A stretch of 64,000 nt of DNA. It comes from Aeromicrobium choanae. GTDB taxonomy: Bacteria > Actinomycetota > Actinomycetes > Propionibacteriales > Nocardioidaceae. The stretch lies in the NCBI RefSeq assembly GCF_900167475.1, contig NZ_LT796768.1, positions 744,001 to 808,000 of the forward strand. Direction: 5' to 3'. The translations under genes were made by a program, and so were the position numbers. The notes under the pieces were generated by a model, which saw nothing but the letters and a program-made list of their open reading frames with translations, was not told the DNA's origin and made no database searches. This document shows, in pieces, positions 36,899-46,304 of this stretch (positions are counted from its first letter, which is position 1; each line of letters begins with the position of its first letter).

Positions 36899-37221
36899 GC
36901 GGCGTTCCCTTCGAGCATGCGGTCCATGGTGCGGGCGAACTCGGCCCACGTCTTGCGTTGCGCGGCGAGCATCGACCGACCCTGGTCGGTGATGCCGTAG
37001 TACTTGCGGTGCGGGCCCTCTTCGCTGGGCACCACGTACGAGGTCAGGGCGCCGGCCGAGTACAGCCGCCGGAGCGTGCCATACACCGAGGCGTCGCCGA
37101 CCTCCTCGAGTCCGGCGGCGCGCAGCCGGCGGACCACGTCGTAGCCGTAGCCGTCCTCGCCCTCGACCACGGCCAGCACGGCCACGTCGAGCACTCCCTT
37201 GAGCAGCTGGGTCGCATCCAT
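36895..37221 (-). CDS. PadR-family transcriptional regulator
   Basis: A 108-residue winged-helix repressor. It opens LLKGVLDVAVLAVVEGEDGYGYDVVRRL, with the recognition region DASVYGTLRRLYSAGALTSY and the C-terminal helix RSMLAAQRKTWAEFARTMDRML for dimerisation, a short-form PadR (subfamily 2). It probably controls its own operon with the HAAS protein. TACTGT (37229-37234 on the opposite strand) ends 7 nt before the ATG. Confidence 0.92.
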   Translation of the reverse strand: MDATQLLKGVLDVAVLAVVEGEDGYGYDVVRRLRAAGLEEVGDASVYGTLRRLYSAGALTSYVVPSEEGPHRKYYGITDQGRSMLAAQRKTWAEFARTMDRMLEGNAA

Positions 37222-37304
37222 GCGTCGGACAGTACCACGCAATCCGCATTAGTGTGCACGACACGACACCGGCGTGGCGTGTCGCGACCGACGGAGGCTT
37301 CCCG

Positions 37305-37811
37305 TCAGGCCCGGACGTCGTACAGGTGGTGCACGAGGTCGTGCAGCGCGTACCGGGTCAGGGTGTCGGTGGTGAAGGCCGAGCCGTTGGAGCGGTACCC
37401 CGGGCGCGCCCAGTCGGTGACGGCCTCGATCTGCGCCGCGAAGGCGTCGGCGGCCGGGGCCAGCTCGGCGGCGACGGCGGCCGGGGACTCGCCGGCGTAC
37501 CCCACCGCGCTCGCGTCCTGGTCCCAGTTCGCGAACTCCGGGCCGTCGTGCTCGCGCATCAGCTCCAGGCGCTCGGCGAACAGCAGGAGCACGTCGCGCA
37601 CGTGGCACGCGTACTCCAGCACCGACCACGTGGCGTCGTCGGGCCGCTTCCACACGTCGGGCCGCTCGAGCGCCGCGCGCCACCGCGGCACCATCGCCGC
37701 GACCTCCTCCCCCGCCCGAGGCGGGTCGACGGCGGCCGGGTCGAAGCCGCACTCCTCACAGGTCCGCTCCAGCACCCACGTCCAGTCCTTGGTGTCAGGG
37801 ATGATCGCCAT
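37305..37811 (-). CDS. DinB-family (DfsB/maleylpyruvate isomerase-like) protein
   Basis: The 168-residue protein folds as a four-helix bundle of the DinB type: WSVLEYACHVRDVLLLFAERL supplies one conserved His, and HDLVHHLYDV near the C-terminus supplies the others of the metal triad. Actinobacterial members use mycothiol or bacillithiol as cofactor for S-transfer or isomerase reactions, which fits an organism making mycothiol. Specific activity unknown. The ATG at 37811 is preferred over one three codons upstream. Confidence 0.83.
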   Translation of the reverse strand: MAIIPDTKDWTWVLERTCEECGFDPAAVDPPRAGEEVAAMVPRWRAALERPDVWKRPDDATWSVLEYACHVRDVLLLFAERLELMREHDGPEFANWDQDASAVGYAGESPAAVAAELAPAADAFAAQIEAVTDWARPGYRSNGSAFTTDTLTRYALHDLVHHLYDVRA

Positions 37812-37846
37812 GCCGGCCACGATGGCAGGCTCGATAGGTTCGGACC

Positions 37847-38590
37847 ATGCCCGAAACCGCCGAAGACCGCACGGATCGAGACGAAGAGCCCTTCCGGCGC
37901 GAGATCGTGTCGTTCACCCGGCGGGGAGGTCGCCTCTCCGAGCGGCAGCAGGACGCCTGGGACGACGTTGCCGAGCGGTTCGTCGTCGACGTGCCCCGGG
38001 GGCGCACGAGCACCTCGGTCGCGGAGGGCTTCACGCTGGACCCGTCCGAGCTGTTCGGCCGCAGCGCGCCGCTCGTGCTCGAGATCGGCAGCGGGCGCGG
38101 CGAGTCCCTCGTGCACGCCGCCAGGGAGAACCCCGGCACCGACTTCCTCGGCCTCGAGGTCTACGTGCCGGGCGTCGCGCAGACGCTCATCGGGCTGCGA
38201 CACGCAGGCGTGGAGAACGTGCGACTGGCGGTGGTGGACGCTGTTCCCGCCCTCACCCGGATGCTGCCCGAGCAGTGCCTCGAGGAGCTGCGGGTGTGGT
38301 TCCCCGACCCGTGGCACAAGACGCGCCACCACAAGCGCCGCATGGTCACCGACGACTTCGTCCCCCTCGTGCGCCGCGTCCTGAGGCCGGGTGGCACGTG
38401 GCGCCTGGCCACCGACTGGCAGGACTACGCCGACCAGATGCTCGAGGTGCTGGGCCGTGCCGAGGGCTTCACCACCTCCGGCGACTGGGCCGAGCGCTTC
38501 GCGGGACGCCCCGTCACCCGCTTCGAGGCCAAGGGCACGGCGAAGGGACGCACGATCCGGGATCTGAGCGCCACTAGGATGACCGCATGA
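37847..38590 (+). CDS. trmB: tRNA (guanine-N7-)-methyltransferase TrmB
   Basis: TrmB forms m7G46 in the variable loop of tRNAs, using S-adenosylmethionine. The 247-residue protein has the SAM site LVLEIGSGRGESLVHAA, the acidic strand LGLEVYVPG, the characteristic VWFPDPWHKTRHHKRRMV, and the late TRFEAKGTAKGR. TAGGTT at 37835-37840 ends 6 nt before the ATG. Its stop overlaps the next ATG (ATGA). Confidence 0.95.
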   Translation: MPETAEDRTDRDEEPFRREIVSFTRRGGRLSERQQDAWDDVAERFVVDVPRGRTSTSVAEGFTLDPSELFGRSAPLVLEIGSGRGESLVHAARENPGTDFLGLEVYVPGVAQTLIGLRHAGVENVRLAVVDAVPALTRMLPEQCLEELRVWFPDPWHKTRHHKRRMVTDDFVPLVRRVLRPGGTWRLATDWQDYADQMLEVLGRAEGFTTSGDWAERFAGRPVTRFEAKGTAKGRTIRDLSATRMTA

Positions 38591-39036
38591 CGCAGGAGCA
38601 GACGACGGCCGACCTGCTGGGGATCGAGCCGGGCACCCTGGTCTGGATCGTGGGCGACTCCATCGAGGAGACCGCGCTGCTCGACCCCCTCCCCGACGGT
38701 GTCGAGACCTACCAGGACGAGGAGCCCGAGCAGAGCGAGCGCTGGTTCGACGACACCTGGACCGGCGCGGAGAACCAGGAGGAGCCCGCCGAGCGTGACA
38801 AGCCCTCGGGCATCGACACCGCGCTCATCGCCGTGTCGAACACCCAGGAGTTCCACATGCGGCTCGACGACGTGCTGCCGCGACTCGGCTCGATCGGGCG
38901 GGTCTGGGTGCTCTACCCCACCGACGCCCTGCCCCTGCCGATCCTGCGCACCGGCGTGGACGAGTACGGCTGGACCACCACCGAGCCCACCGCCCTGGAC
39001 GAGACGTGGTCCGCGGTGCAGCTCGCGCAGTCCTGA
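38587..39036 (+). CDS. Uncharacterised protein, DUF3052-like
   Basis: A 149-residue acidic protein coupled to trmB by an ATGA overlap. It begins LLGIEPGTLVWIVGD, has a disordered acidic middle (DEEPEQSERW), then RLDDVLPRLGSIGRVWVLYP and a WTTTEPTALDETWSAVQL ending. The LG-PG start and the hydrophobic VWVLYP strand resemble the DUF3052 family of actinobacteria, but this assignment is tentative. No catalytic residues can be assigned. Confidence 0.65.
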   Translation: MTQEQTTADLLGIEPGTLVWIVGDSIEETALLDPLPDGVETYQDEEPEQSERWFDDTWTGAENQEEPAERDKPSGIDTALIAVSNTQEFHMRLDDVLPRLGSIGRVWVLYPTDALPLPILRTGVDEYGWTTTEPTALDETWSAVQLAQS

Positions 39037-39039
39037 GGG

Positions 39040-39112
39040 TGCTCCCGGCGGGATTCGAACCCGCACTGAAACGGGTTTAAGCCGTCTGCCTCTGCCGTTG
39101 GGCTACGGGAGC
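39040..39112 (-). tRNA. Unusual class I tRNA with anticodon UAA (Leu UUA by codon)
   Basis: On the minus strand a full 73-nt cloverleaf can be drawn: acceptor GCTCCCG/CGGGAGC, a three-pair D-stem GCC/GGC, anticodon arm GACGG-CTTAAAC-CCGTT, a short variable loop TCAGT, T-arm GCGGG-TTCGAAT-CCCGC, and discriminator A73. No CCA is encoded. The anticodon is TAA, which reads UUA (leucine), but bacterial tRNA-Leu has a long variable arm and this one is class I. Identity is therefore uncertain. It sits between the DUF3052-like gene and the 2-hydroxyacid dehydrogenase gene. Confidence 0.85.
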
Positions 39113-39122
39113 CTGGCCCAGC

Positions 39123-40040
39123 CTACGATCCCGCTGCGTCCCGGTGGTCCACGACGACGTCGGCCGGCTCCTGGCCGGCGAGCAGCCGCTCCACCTGGCC
39201 GCGCACGACGGCCTGGATGCGCGGAGCCATCGCCGACGTCATGCCGCCGATGTGGGGCGTGATGATCACGCCGGGCGCCGACCACAGCGGGTGGCCCTCG
39301 GGCAGCGGCTCGGGGTCGAACACGTCGGAGGCGTAGCGCACGCGTCCCGCCTCGACCAGGACGGCATCGGTGACGGCGGTGCGGCCGCGCGCCACGTTGA
39401 CGACGATCGCGCCGTCGCGCAGCCGCGCGAGGAACCCGGCGTCGACGATCCCCTCGGTGTCGGGGGTGAGCGGCACCGCCACGACGACGGCGTCCACCGT
39501 GGGCAGCAGGTCGGCGAGCTCGCCGGTGCCGTGCACGTGACCGTGCTCGTCGTCGCGGGCCCGCGAGCCGACGCGGACGATCTCGCAGCCGAAGCCGTCG
39601 AGGCGTGCGGCGACCCGGCGGCCGATGCCGCCGACGCCGAGCAGCATCACGCGTCGGTCGAGCAGACTGGTGGTCCAGCTCTTGCTCCAGCGGCCCTGCG
39701 CCTGCTGGGCCCCGAAGACGTCGAGGCTGCGCACCGCCGCCAGGAGCAGCGCCACCGCCAGCTCCGCGGTGGAGTCCTCGTGCACGTCCACCGCGTTGGC
39801 GTAGCGGCCGCCTGCCGACAGCACCGACGCGACGCCGTCGTAGCCCAGCGACTGCCCCTGGATGAGGCCGATGCGCGAGGCGTCGACAGCCGCCATGTCG
39901 GAGGGGTCGAGCGTGTAGGGCCAGACGGCGAGGTCGATGCGGCCCTCGGGCTGGGGCGCGCGACCGTCCCACACGATCACGTCGACCGGGAGGTCGGCCA
40001 GGACGTCCTGCCAGGACTCGTCGGGGACGGAGACGCGCAT
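39123..40040 (-). CDS. D-isomer-specific 2-hydroxyacid dehydrogenase
   Basis: A 305-residue NAD-dependent dehydrogenase. The Rossmann motif is VMLLGVGGIGRRVAARL, followed by conserved R in NVARGR, the active-site Glu region (VFDPEPLP), and the catalytic His in ITPHIGGMT. The substrate among phosphoglycerate, glyoxylate and hydroxypyruvate is not determined; the short catalytic domain excludes SerA with an ACT domain. Its ATG shares one base with the ppx stop, so it is a late gene of that operon. Confidence 0.9.
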   Translation of the reverse strand: MRVSVPDESWQDVLADLPVDVIVWDGRAPQPEGRIDLAVWPYTLDPSDMAAVDASRIGLIQGQSLGYDGVASVLSAGGRYANAVDVHEDSTAELAVALLLAAVRSLDVFGAQQAQGRWSKSWTTSLLDRRVMLLGVGGIGRRVAARLDGFGCEIVRVGSRARDDEHGHVHGTGELADLLPTVDAVVVAVPLTPDTEGIVDAGFLARLRDGAIVVNVARGRTAVTDAVLVEAGRVRYASDVFDPEPLPEGHPLWSAPGVIITPHIGGMTSAMAPRIQAVVRGQVERLLAGQEPADVVVDHRDAAGS

Positions 40041-40963
40041 CAGGCGACCTCCCTCGCGGCGGCCCAGGCGATGCCGTCGAGGATGTCCTGCTCGCTGACG
40101 ACCAGCTCGTCGGTGTGGCGCGGCAGGTGCTCGAGGACGCGGTCGAGGATCAGGGCTCCCCCGGCGATCACGTCGGCCCGTCCGGGGTGCATGTACGGGA
40201 GTGCGCGGCGGTCGGCCACGGGCATCTGCATGAGGTTGCCGCAGGCCGCTCGCACGTCGTCGACGTGGATGCGTGCCTGGTGGATCCTCTCGCTGTCGTA
40301 GGAGGGCAGCGCCAAGGAGTGGGCGGCGATCGTGGTGATCGTGCCGGCGACCCCGACGATCTCGTCCGAGGGCGGCAGCGAGCCGAGCACCGGGGCGAGC
40401 ACGGCGTCGAGGTGGCTCATGCAGGCGGTGACCTCGCCCACGGACGGCGGGTCCGTGAACAGGAACCGCTCGGTCATGCGCACCGAGCCGAGGTCGAAGG
40501 AGTGCGAGAACGACGGCGCGCCGAGCCCCTGGACGACCTCCGTCGAGCCTCCGCCGAGATCGATCACGGCCGTGAGGGCCTCGGCGATGTCGCCGGTGGC
40601 GCCCTCGAAGGAGGCGCGGGCCTCCTCCTGGCCGCTCAGCACGCGGGGTCGCACCCCGAGGATCTCAGCGACCCGGTCGGAGAACTCGGTGGCGTTGTCG
40701 GCGTCGCGCACCGCCGAGGTGGCCGCGAACGAGACGACGTCGACGCCCATGGCCTCGATGACCCGCCCGTACTCGCGGCAGGCCTCGAGCGTGCGCTCGA
40801 CGGCCTCGGGCGCGAGGGTCCCGGACTCGTCGACGCCCTGCCCCAGTCGCACCACGCGCATCTCACGCAGCAGGTCGGTCTTGGTGCCGCCATCGATCTG
40901 CGCGACCAGCAGTCGGATGGAGTTGGTCCCGCAGTCGATCGCCGCCACCGTGCTCACAGCCAT
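40040..40963 (-). CDS. ppx: Ppx/GppA-family exopolyphosphatase
   Basis: A 307-residue ASKHA-fold phosphatase. DCGTNSIRLLV starts the first phosphate loop, ATSAVRDADN and IDLGGGSTEVV form the other nucleotide/phosphate loops, and GVAGTITTIAA is the adenosine region. It hydrolyses polyphosphate or pppGpp, affecting the stringent response. TAGCCT (40970-40975 on the opposite strand) ends 6 nt before the ATG. It lies in the eno-ftsB-DUF501-ppx order found in other actinobacteria. Confidence 0.93.
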   Translation of the reverse strand: MAVSTVAAIDCGTNSIRLLVAQIDGGTKTDLLREMRVVRLGQGVDESGTLAPEAVERTLEACREYGRVIEAMGVDVVSFAATSAVRDADNATEFSDRVAEILGVRPRVLSGQEEARASFEGATGDIAEALTAVIDLGGGSTEVVQGLGAPSFSHSFDLGSVRMTERFLFTDPPSVGEVTACMSHLDAVLAPVLGSLPPSDEIVGVAGTITTIAAHSLALPSYDSERIHQARIHVDDVRAACGNLMQMPVADRRALPYMHPGRADVIAGGALILDRVLEHLPRHTDELVVSEQDILDGIAWAAAREVA

Positions 40964-41021
40964 GCCGTCAGGCTATCGGGGCGCCGCCGCCCGGCTCCCC
41001 GCCGGTGCGGGCGGATCGGGC

Positions 41022-41516
41022 TCAGGCGGGATCGGCGGGGGCGCAGGCCGAGTGGCCCCAGTAGTCGCCGAGCAGGCGGACCGCCTCGTCGCCGAGGGGG
41101 TTCACGCCCGGGCCCTTCGCCAGCGAGTGACCGACCAGGACGTGGAGGCACTTGACGCGGTCGGGCATGCCACCGGCGCTGATGCCGTCGATCTCCTCGA
41201 CGTGCCCGATCGCCTCGCGCTCGGCCAGGTACGACTCGTGGGCGGCGCGGTAGGCCGCGGCGAGCTCGGCGTCCTCGGAAAGCCGCTGGGTCATCTCGGC
41301 CATCAGCCCCGAGGCCTCGAGCGTGCCGATCGCGCCGGTCAGCCGCGGGCACGTCAGGTAGTAGAGCGTGGGGAACGGCGTGCCGTCGGGCAGCCGCGGC
41401 TCGGTCTTCACGCCGTTCGGGTGCCCGGACGGGCAGCGCGAGGAGATCTCGATCATCCCGCGGGGCGGCCGGCCGAGCTGCTCGGTGATCGCGGCGATGT
41501 CGGCGGGGTCGATCAT
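41022..41516 (-). CDS. DUF501 protein
   Basis: The 164-residue protein has the DUF501 signatures: SRCPSGHPNGVKTEPRLPDGTPFPTLYYLTCP near the start and GISAGGMPDRVKCLHVLVGHSLAKGPGVNP later, with invariant cysteines and histidines that could bind metal. Function unknown. The family is found between ftsB and ppx in actinobacteria. Its start overlaps the ftsB stop (ATGA). Confidence 0.9.
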   Translation of the reverse strand: MIDPADIAAITEQLGRPPRGMIEISSRCPSGHPNGVKTEPRLPDGTPFPTLYYLTCPRLTGAIGTLEASGLMAEMTQRLSEDAELAAAYRAAHESYLAEREAIGHVEEIDGISAGGMPDRVKCLHVLVGHSLAKGPGVNPLGDEAVRLLGDYWGHSACAPADPA

Positions 41517-42064
41517 TCGTCGGTCTCCAGTTCGGGATCGCCCTGCGGCGCGGACTCCTGCTCGGGGGTGCCGGCCGCCTCGACCGACCCCCACAGCCGC
41601 TCGACCCACGGGCGGCGCGGCGCGACCTCGGGCTCCTCGAGCCGCGAGGACTGGCCCTTCAGCTCACCGTCGACGCCGATGACGCGGTAGCCGATCTCGC
41701 CGGGCATGACCCATCCGAAGCGCTCGCGCGCCTGCTGGCGGATGTAGGCCGGGTCGCTCCAACGCCGCTGCTGGTCCTCGAGCTGCTCGATCTCGGCGCT
41801 GGTCTGACGGTTCTGCGCCTCGAGCGCGGCGATCTCGGACCGCTGCTGCCACCACGCGTGCACCGAGGCCGTGTACGAGGCGATCAGCATGACCGCCACG
41901 CCCAGCAGGATCAGCGCCCGGGTGGTGAACTTCGTGCCCGAGCCGCCGGGCGCCGCCGCGACGACCGGTGCGGTGGTGGGGCGTGACGTGGTGCGCGGGG
42001 TCGACCGACCGTCACGCCGACCCGTGGGTCGGCGCGACGACGGGGACGATCCGCGTCCGGCCAT
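41513..42064 (-). CDS. ftsB: Septum formation initiator FtsB/DivIC-family protein
   Basis: A 183-residue bitopic protein with a basic, Pro/Ser/Thr-rich cytoplasmic N-terminus (about 1-45), one transmembrane helix (about 48-68), and a periplasmic coiled coil (QRSEIAALEAQNRQTSAEIEQLEDQQRRW) followed by the conserved DPAYIRQQARERFGWVMPGE. FtsB binds FtsL and FtsQ in the divisome and activates septal wall synthesis. It lies 3 nt after eno and overlaps DUF501. Confidence 0.9.
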   Translation of the reverse strand: MAGRGSSPSSRRPTGRRDGRSTPRTTSRPTTAPVVAAAPGGSGTKFTTRALILLGVAVMLIASYTASVHAWWQQRSEIAALEAQNRQTSAEIEQLEDQQRRWSDPAYIRQQARERFGWVMPGEIGYRVIGVDGELKGQSSRLEEPEVAPRRPWVERLWGSVEAAGTPEQESAPQGDPELETDE

Positions 42065-42067
42065 GAC

Positions 42068-43480
<1,413 letters not shown>

Positions 43481-43536
43481 TCATCCTCCGTCCCCTGCGT
43501 GGGACAGTGAGCCCAGGCATCGGCAGGAGGACGGAC

Positions 43537-45039
43537 ATGACGATTCACAGCGAGGGGCCCGGCGGCGGTCTCGAGGCGGTCCGCCGCGCGGGCATCGAGA
43601 CCACCGGCATCGAGATCATCGACGAGAGCGAGCGCACCGCCAAGCCCTCCGACCTGTTCTGGCCGTGGTTCGCGGCCAACGTGTCGGTCTTCGGCATCTC
43701 CTACGGCAGCTTCGTCCTGGGATTCGGCATCTCCCTGTGGCAGGCCAGCCTCGTCGCGGTGCTCGGCATCGTGGTCTCGTTCGCCGCCTGCGGCCTCGTC
43801 GCGATCGCCGGAAAGCGCGGCTCCGCGCCCACGATGATCCTGTCGCGGGCGCCGTTCGGCGTCACCGGGCAGAAGATCCCGGGCGTGTTCAGCTGGCTGA
43901 TCTCGATCGGCTGGGAGACCTTCCTGGCGATCATGGCCACGCTCGCCACCGCCACGGTGTTCCGCGAGCTCGGCTGGAGCAGTGGCGACGCGGTGAAGAT
44001 CATCGCGATGATCGTCGTCGCAGCGCTCATCGTGGCCGCCTCCGTGGCGGGCTACCACATCATCATGCGCATGCAGTCGGTCCTGACCTGGCTGACCGGC
44101 CTCGCCACGATCGGCTACATCGCGCTCACGCTCGACGAGGTCGACCTCGACGCCGTCACCTCCCTGCCCAACGGCTCGGGCCAGGCCGTGATCGGCGCGT
44201 TCGTCATGGTCATGACGGGCTTCGGCTTCGGCTGGATCAACATCGCCGCCGACTGGTCGCGCTACCAGCGTCGCGAGACCCCCGGCGCGCAGATCGTCGC
44301 GTGGAACACCCTCGCCGGGGCACTCGCACCCGTGATCCTGGTGCTCTACGGCATCCTGCTCGCCGGCTCCTCCCCCGAGCTCTCCGAGGGGATCGCGATC
44401 GATCCGATCGGCACGCTCGCCACGGTCCTGCCGACCTGGTACCTCGTGCCCTTCCTGGTCGCTTCCGTGCTGGCGCTGGTGAGCGGCGCCGTCCTGGGCA
44501 TCTACTCCTCCGGGCTGACCCTGCTGAGCCTCGGCGTGAAGATCCCGCGGCCCACCGCCGCCTTCGTCGACGGCGTGATCCTGACGCTCGGCACGATCTA
44601 CGTCGTGTTCTTCGCCGAGAGCTTCCTGGCGCCGTTCCAGAGCTTCCTCATCACGCTCGGCGTCCCGATCGCGGCGTGGGCGGGCATCATGATCGCCGAC
44701 ATCGCCCTGCGCCAACGGGACTACGACGACGTCGACCTGTTCGACAGCCGGGGCCGGTACGGCTCGGTCAACTGGGTCGCCGTCGCGACGATGGCGGTCG
44801 CGTCGGTGGTGGGCTGGGGCCTGGTCGTGAACAACTTCGCCCAGGACGCGTCCTGGAACAACTGGCAGGGGTACCTCATCGAGCCGCTCGGCCTGGGCAC
44901 GTGGGTCGAGGACGGGTCGTACTGGGACGGCAACTGGGCCTACGCCAACCTCGGCGTCCTGCTGGCCTTCGCCATCGGCTTCCTCGCCACCCTGCTGCTG
45001 CAGCGCGGGCGGGTGGCCCGCCAGGAGGAGCGCGCGTGA
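43537..45039 (+). CDS. NCS1-family purine/cytosine permease
   Basis: A 500-residue transporter with about 12 membrane helices. The N-terminal IIDESERTAKPSDLFWPWFAANVSVFGISYGS is the NCS1 signature, and RAPFGVTGQKIPG and INIAADWSRYQRRETPGAQIV follow. Close relatives move cytosine or related nucleobases with H+ or Na+. AGGAGGA precedes the ATG. Its stop overlaps the hydrolase GTG, suggesting a two-gene uptake and hydrolysis operon. The pair interrupts the mazG-eno neighbourhood and runs opposite to it. Confidence 0.9.
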   Translation: MTIHSEGPGGGLEAVRRAGIETTGIEIIDESERTAKPSDLFWPWFAANVSVFGISYGSFVLGFGISLWQASLVAVLGIVVSFAACGLVAIAGKRGSAPTMILSRAPFGVTGQKIPGVFSWLISIGWETFLAIMATLATATVFRELGWSSGDAVKIIAMIVVAALIVAASVAGYHIIMRMQSVLTWLTGLATIGYIALTLDEVDLDAVTSLPNGSGQAVIGAFVMVMTGFGFGWINIAADWSRYQRRETPGAQIVAWNTLAGALAPVILVLYGILLAGSSPELSEGIAIDPIGTLATVLPTWYLVPFLVASVLALVSGAVLGIYSSGLTLLSLGVKIPRPTAAFVDGVILTLGTIYVVFFAESFLAPFQSFLITLGVPIAAWAGIMIADIALRQRDYDDVDLFDSRGRYGSVNWVAVATMAVASVVGWGLVVNNFAQDASWNNWQGYLIEPLGLGTWVEDGSYWDGNWAYANLGVLLAFAIGFLATLLLQRGRVARQEERA

Positions 45040-45554
45040 GCGAGCCCTGGCTCGTCGTGATCGACCCGCAGCGGGTCTTCGCGGCGCCGGACTCGCCGTG
45101 GGGCTCGCCCCTGTTCGGGTCGATCGTCGAGCCGGTGCGCGAGCTCGCGGCGCGGCACCGCACGATCGTGACCCGGTGGGTTCCGGCGGCGGGCGACGAG
45201 CGGGTGGGCGGCTGGAACGCGTACTTCGAGGCGTGGCCCTTCGCCGACCGCCCGCCCGAGGACGCCCTGTTCGACCTCGTGCCCGAGGTGGCCGACCTGG
45301 CCGCCGGCGGCACCGTCGACGCCACCACCTTCGGCAAGTGGCCGGCGCTCGAGAGTGTCACGGGGCCAGCGCCCGAGCTGGTGCTGGCCGGGGTGGCCAC
45401 CGACTGCTGCGTCATCTCGACGGCGCTGGCCGCCGCGGACGCGGGCGCCACGATCCGTGTCGTCGCGCAGGCCTGCGCCGGGTCGACGCCGGAGAACCAC
45501 GCCAAGGCTCTCGACGTCATGGCGCTCTACGGTCCGCAGATCACCGTCGTCTGA
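45036..45554 (+). CDS. Isochorismatase-like cysteine hydrolase
   Basis: A 172-residue hydrolase with the catalytic triad of the family: D in LVVIDPQ (residue 9-10), K in TTFGKWPAL, and C in GVATDCCVISTA. The cis-peptide region VATD precedes the cysteine. Relatives include nicotinamidase, ureidoacrylate and carbamoyl-amide hydrolases. Pairing with a nucleobase permease suggests that it hydrolyses an amide from a pyrimidine or related compound. This is an inference. The GTG start overlaps the permease stop (GTGA). Confidence 0.88.
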   Translation: MSEPWLVVIDPQRVFAAPDSPWGSPLFGSIVEPVRELAARHRTIVTRWVPAAGDERVGGWNAYFEAWPFADRPPEDALFDLVPEVADLAAGGTVDATTFGKWPALESVTGPAPELVLAGVATDCCVISTALAAADAGATIRVVAQACAGSTPENHAKALDVMALYGPQITVV

Positions 45555-45561
45555 GGCCGAG

Positions 45562-45723
45562 CGTGGTCTCGATACGCCCGCTCGTTCCTCGCGGAGCTAC
45601 TCGACCACCGACTGGCCCGGCGATCCGGTACCGGCACGCATGGTCTCGATACGCCCGCTCGACCACCGAGCGGCCCGGCGATCGAGTGCCGGCGAGCGCA
45701 GCGAGACGGTGTATCGAGATCGC
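45562..45723. repeat. Palindromic intergenic repeat, copy C
   Basis: TGGTCTCGATACGCCCGCTCG occurs twice (from 45564 and from 45641), and the element ends GTATCGAGATCGC at 45711-45723, the inverse of the start. CCCGGCGATC and CTCGACCACCGA are also duplicated. It lies between convergent hydrolase and mazG genes. It shares its core words with the repeats at 6841-6955 and 11368-11533. Confidence 0.83.
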
Positions 45724-45733
45724 AGCCCGGTGG

Positions 45734-46303
45734 TCAGCCGTCGGCGTGGCGCCGGGTGGCTCGCCTCAGCTCGGCCTCCGGGTCCAGGCCCGCGGCCCGG
45801 GCCTGCTCCACCAGCCTCAGCAGCTGCGCGCCGAGGTCGTCGCCCTCGACCGGGCGGTCGACGCGGCCCAGCACCTTGTCGGCGGCCATGAGCGCCGGGA
45901 GGTCGGCGGGGATGCCCTCGGTGGGATGGGTGCGCTGCTTGCGCTCGGCCTTGAGGCGCTGCCAGTTGGCGTCGACCTCGGCCGCGGACGTCACCGTGAC
46001 GTCACCGAACACGTGGGGGTTGCGGTGCACCAGCTTGTCCGCGATCTCGCGCACCACGTCGTCGGTGGTCCAGCCCTCGTCGTCGGACTCGGCGATGGCG
46101 GCGTGGATGACGACCTGCATCAGCAGGTCGCCCAGCTCCTCGCGCAGGTGCCCCGAGCCGGCGAGGTCGATCGCCTCGGCGGTCTCGTAGGCCTCCTCGA
46201 TGACGTAGCGACGCAGCGACGCGTGGGTCTGCTCACGGGTCCACGGACATTCCGTCCGCAGCCGGCGCATCACCTCGATGAGGCGGTCGAACTCCCGGCT
46301 CAC
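45734..46303 (-). CDS. mazG: MazG nucleoside triphosphate pyrophosphohydrolase
   Basis: A 189-residue housekeeping MazG. The motif RTECPWTREQTHASLRRYVIEEAYETAEAI and the acidic pair in EELGDLLMQVVIHA bind Mg2+, and the NPHVFGD loop is typical. It removes aberrant or regulatory nucleotides. Length is of the single-domain mycobacterial type, shorter than E. coli MazG with two domains. It is 1 nt from the SurA-like gene and is normally next to eno, from which it is separated here by the permease pair. Confidence 0.92.
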   Translation of the reverse strand: MSREFDRLIEVMRRLRTECPWTREQTHASLRRYVIEEAYETAEAIDLAGSGHLREELGDLLMQVVIHAAIAESDDEGWTTDDVVREIADKLVHRNPHVFGDVTVTSAAEVDANWQRLKAERKQRTHPTEGIPADLPALMAADKVLGRVDRPVEGDDLGAQLLRLVEQARAAGLDPEAELRRATRRHADG

Positions 46304-46304
46304 G

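Noticed and set aside
39040..39112. Ochre suppressor tRNA
   Set aside because: The loop CTTAAAC with U33 fixed gives anticodon TAA (reads UUA), not TTA (reads the UAA stop).
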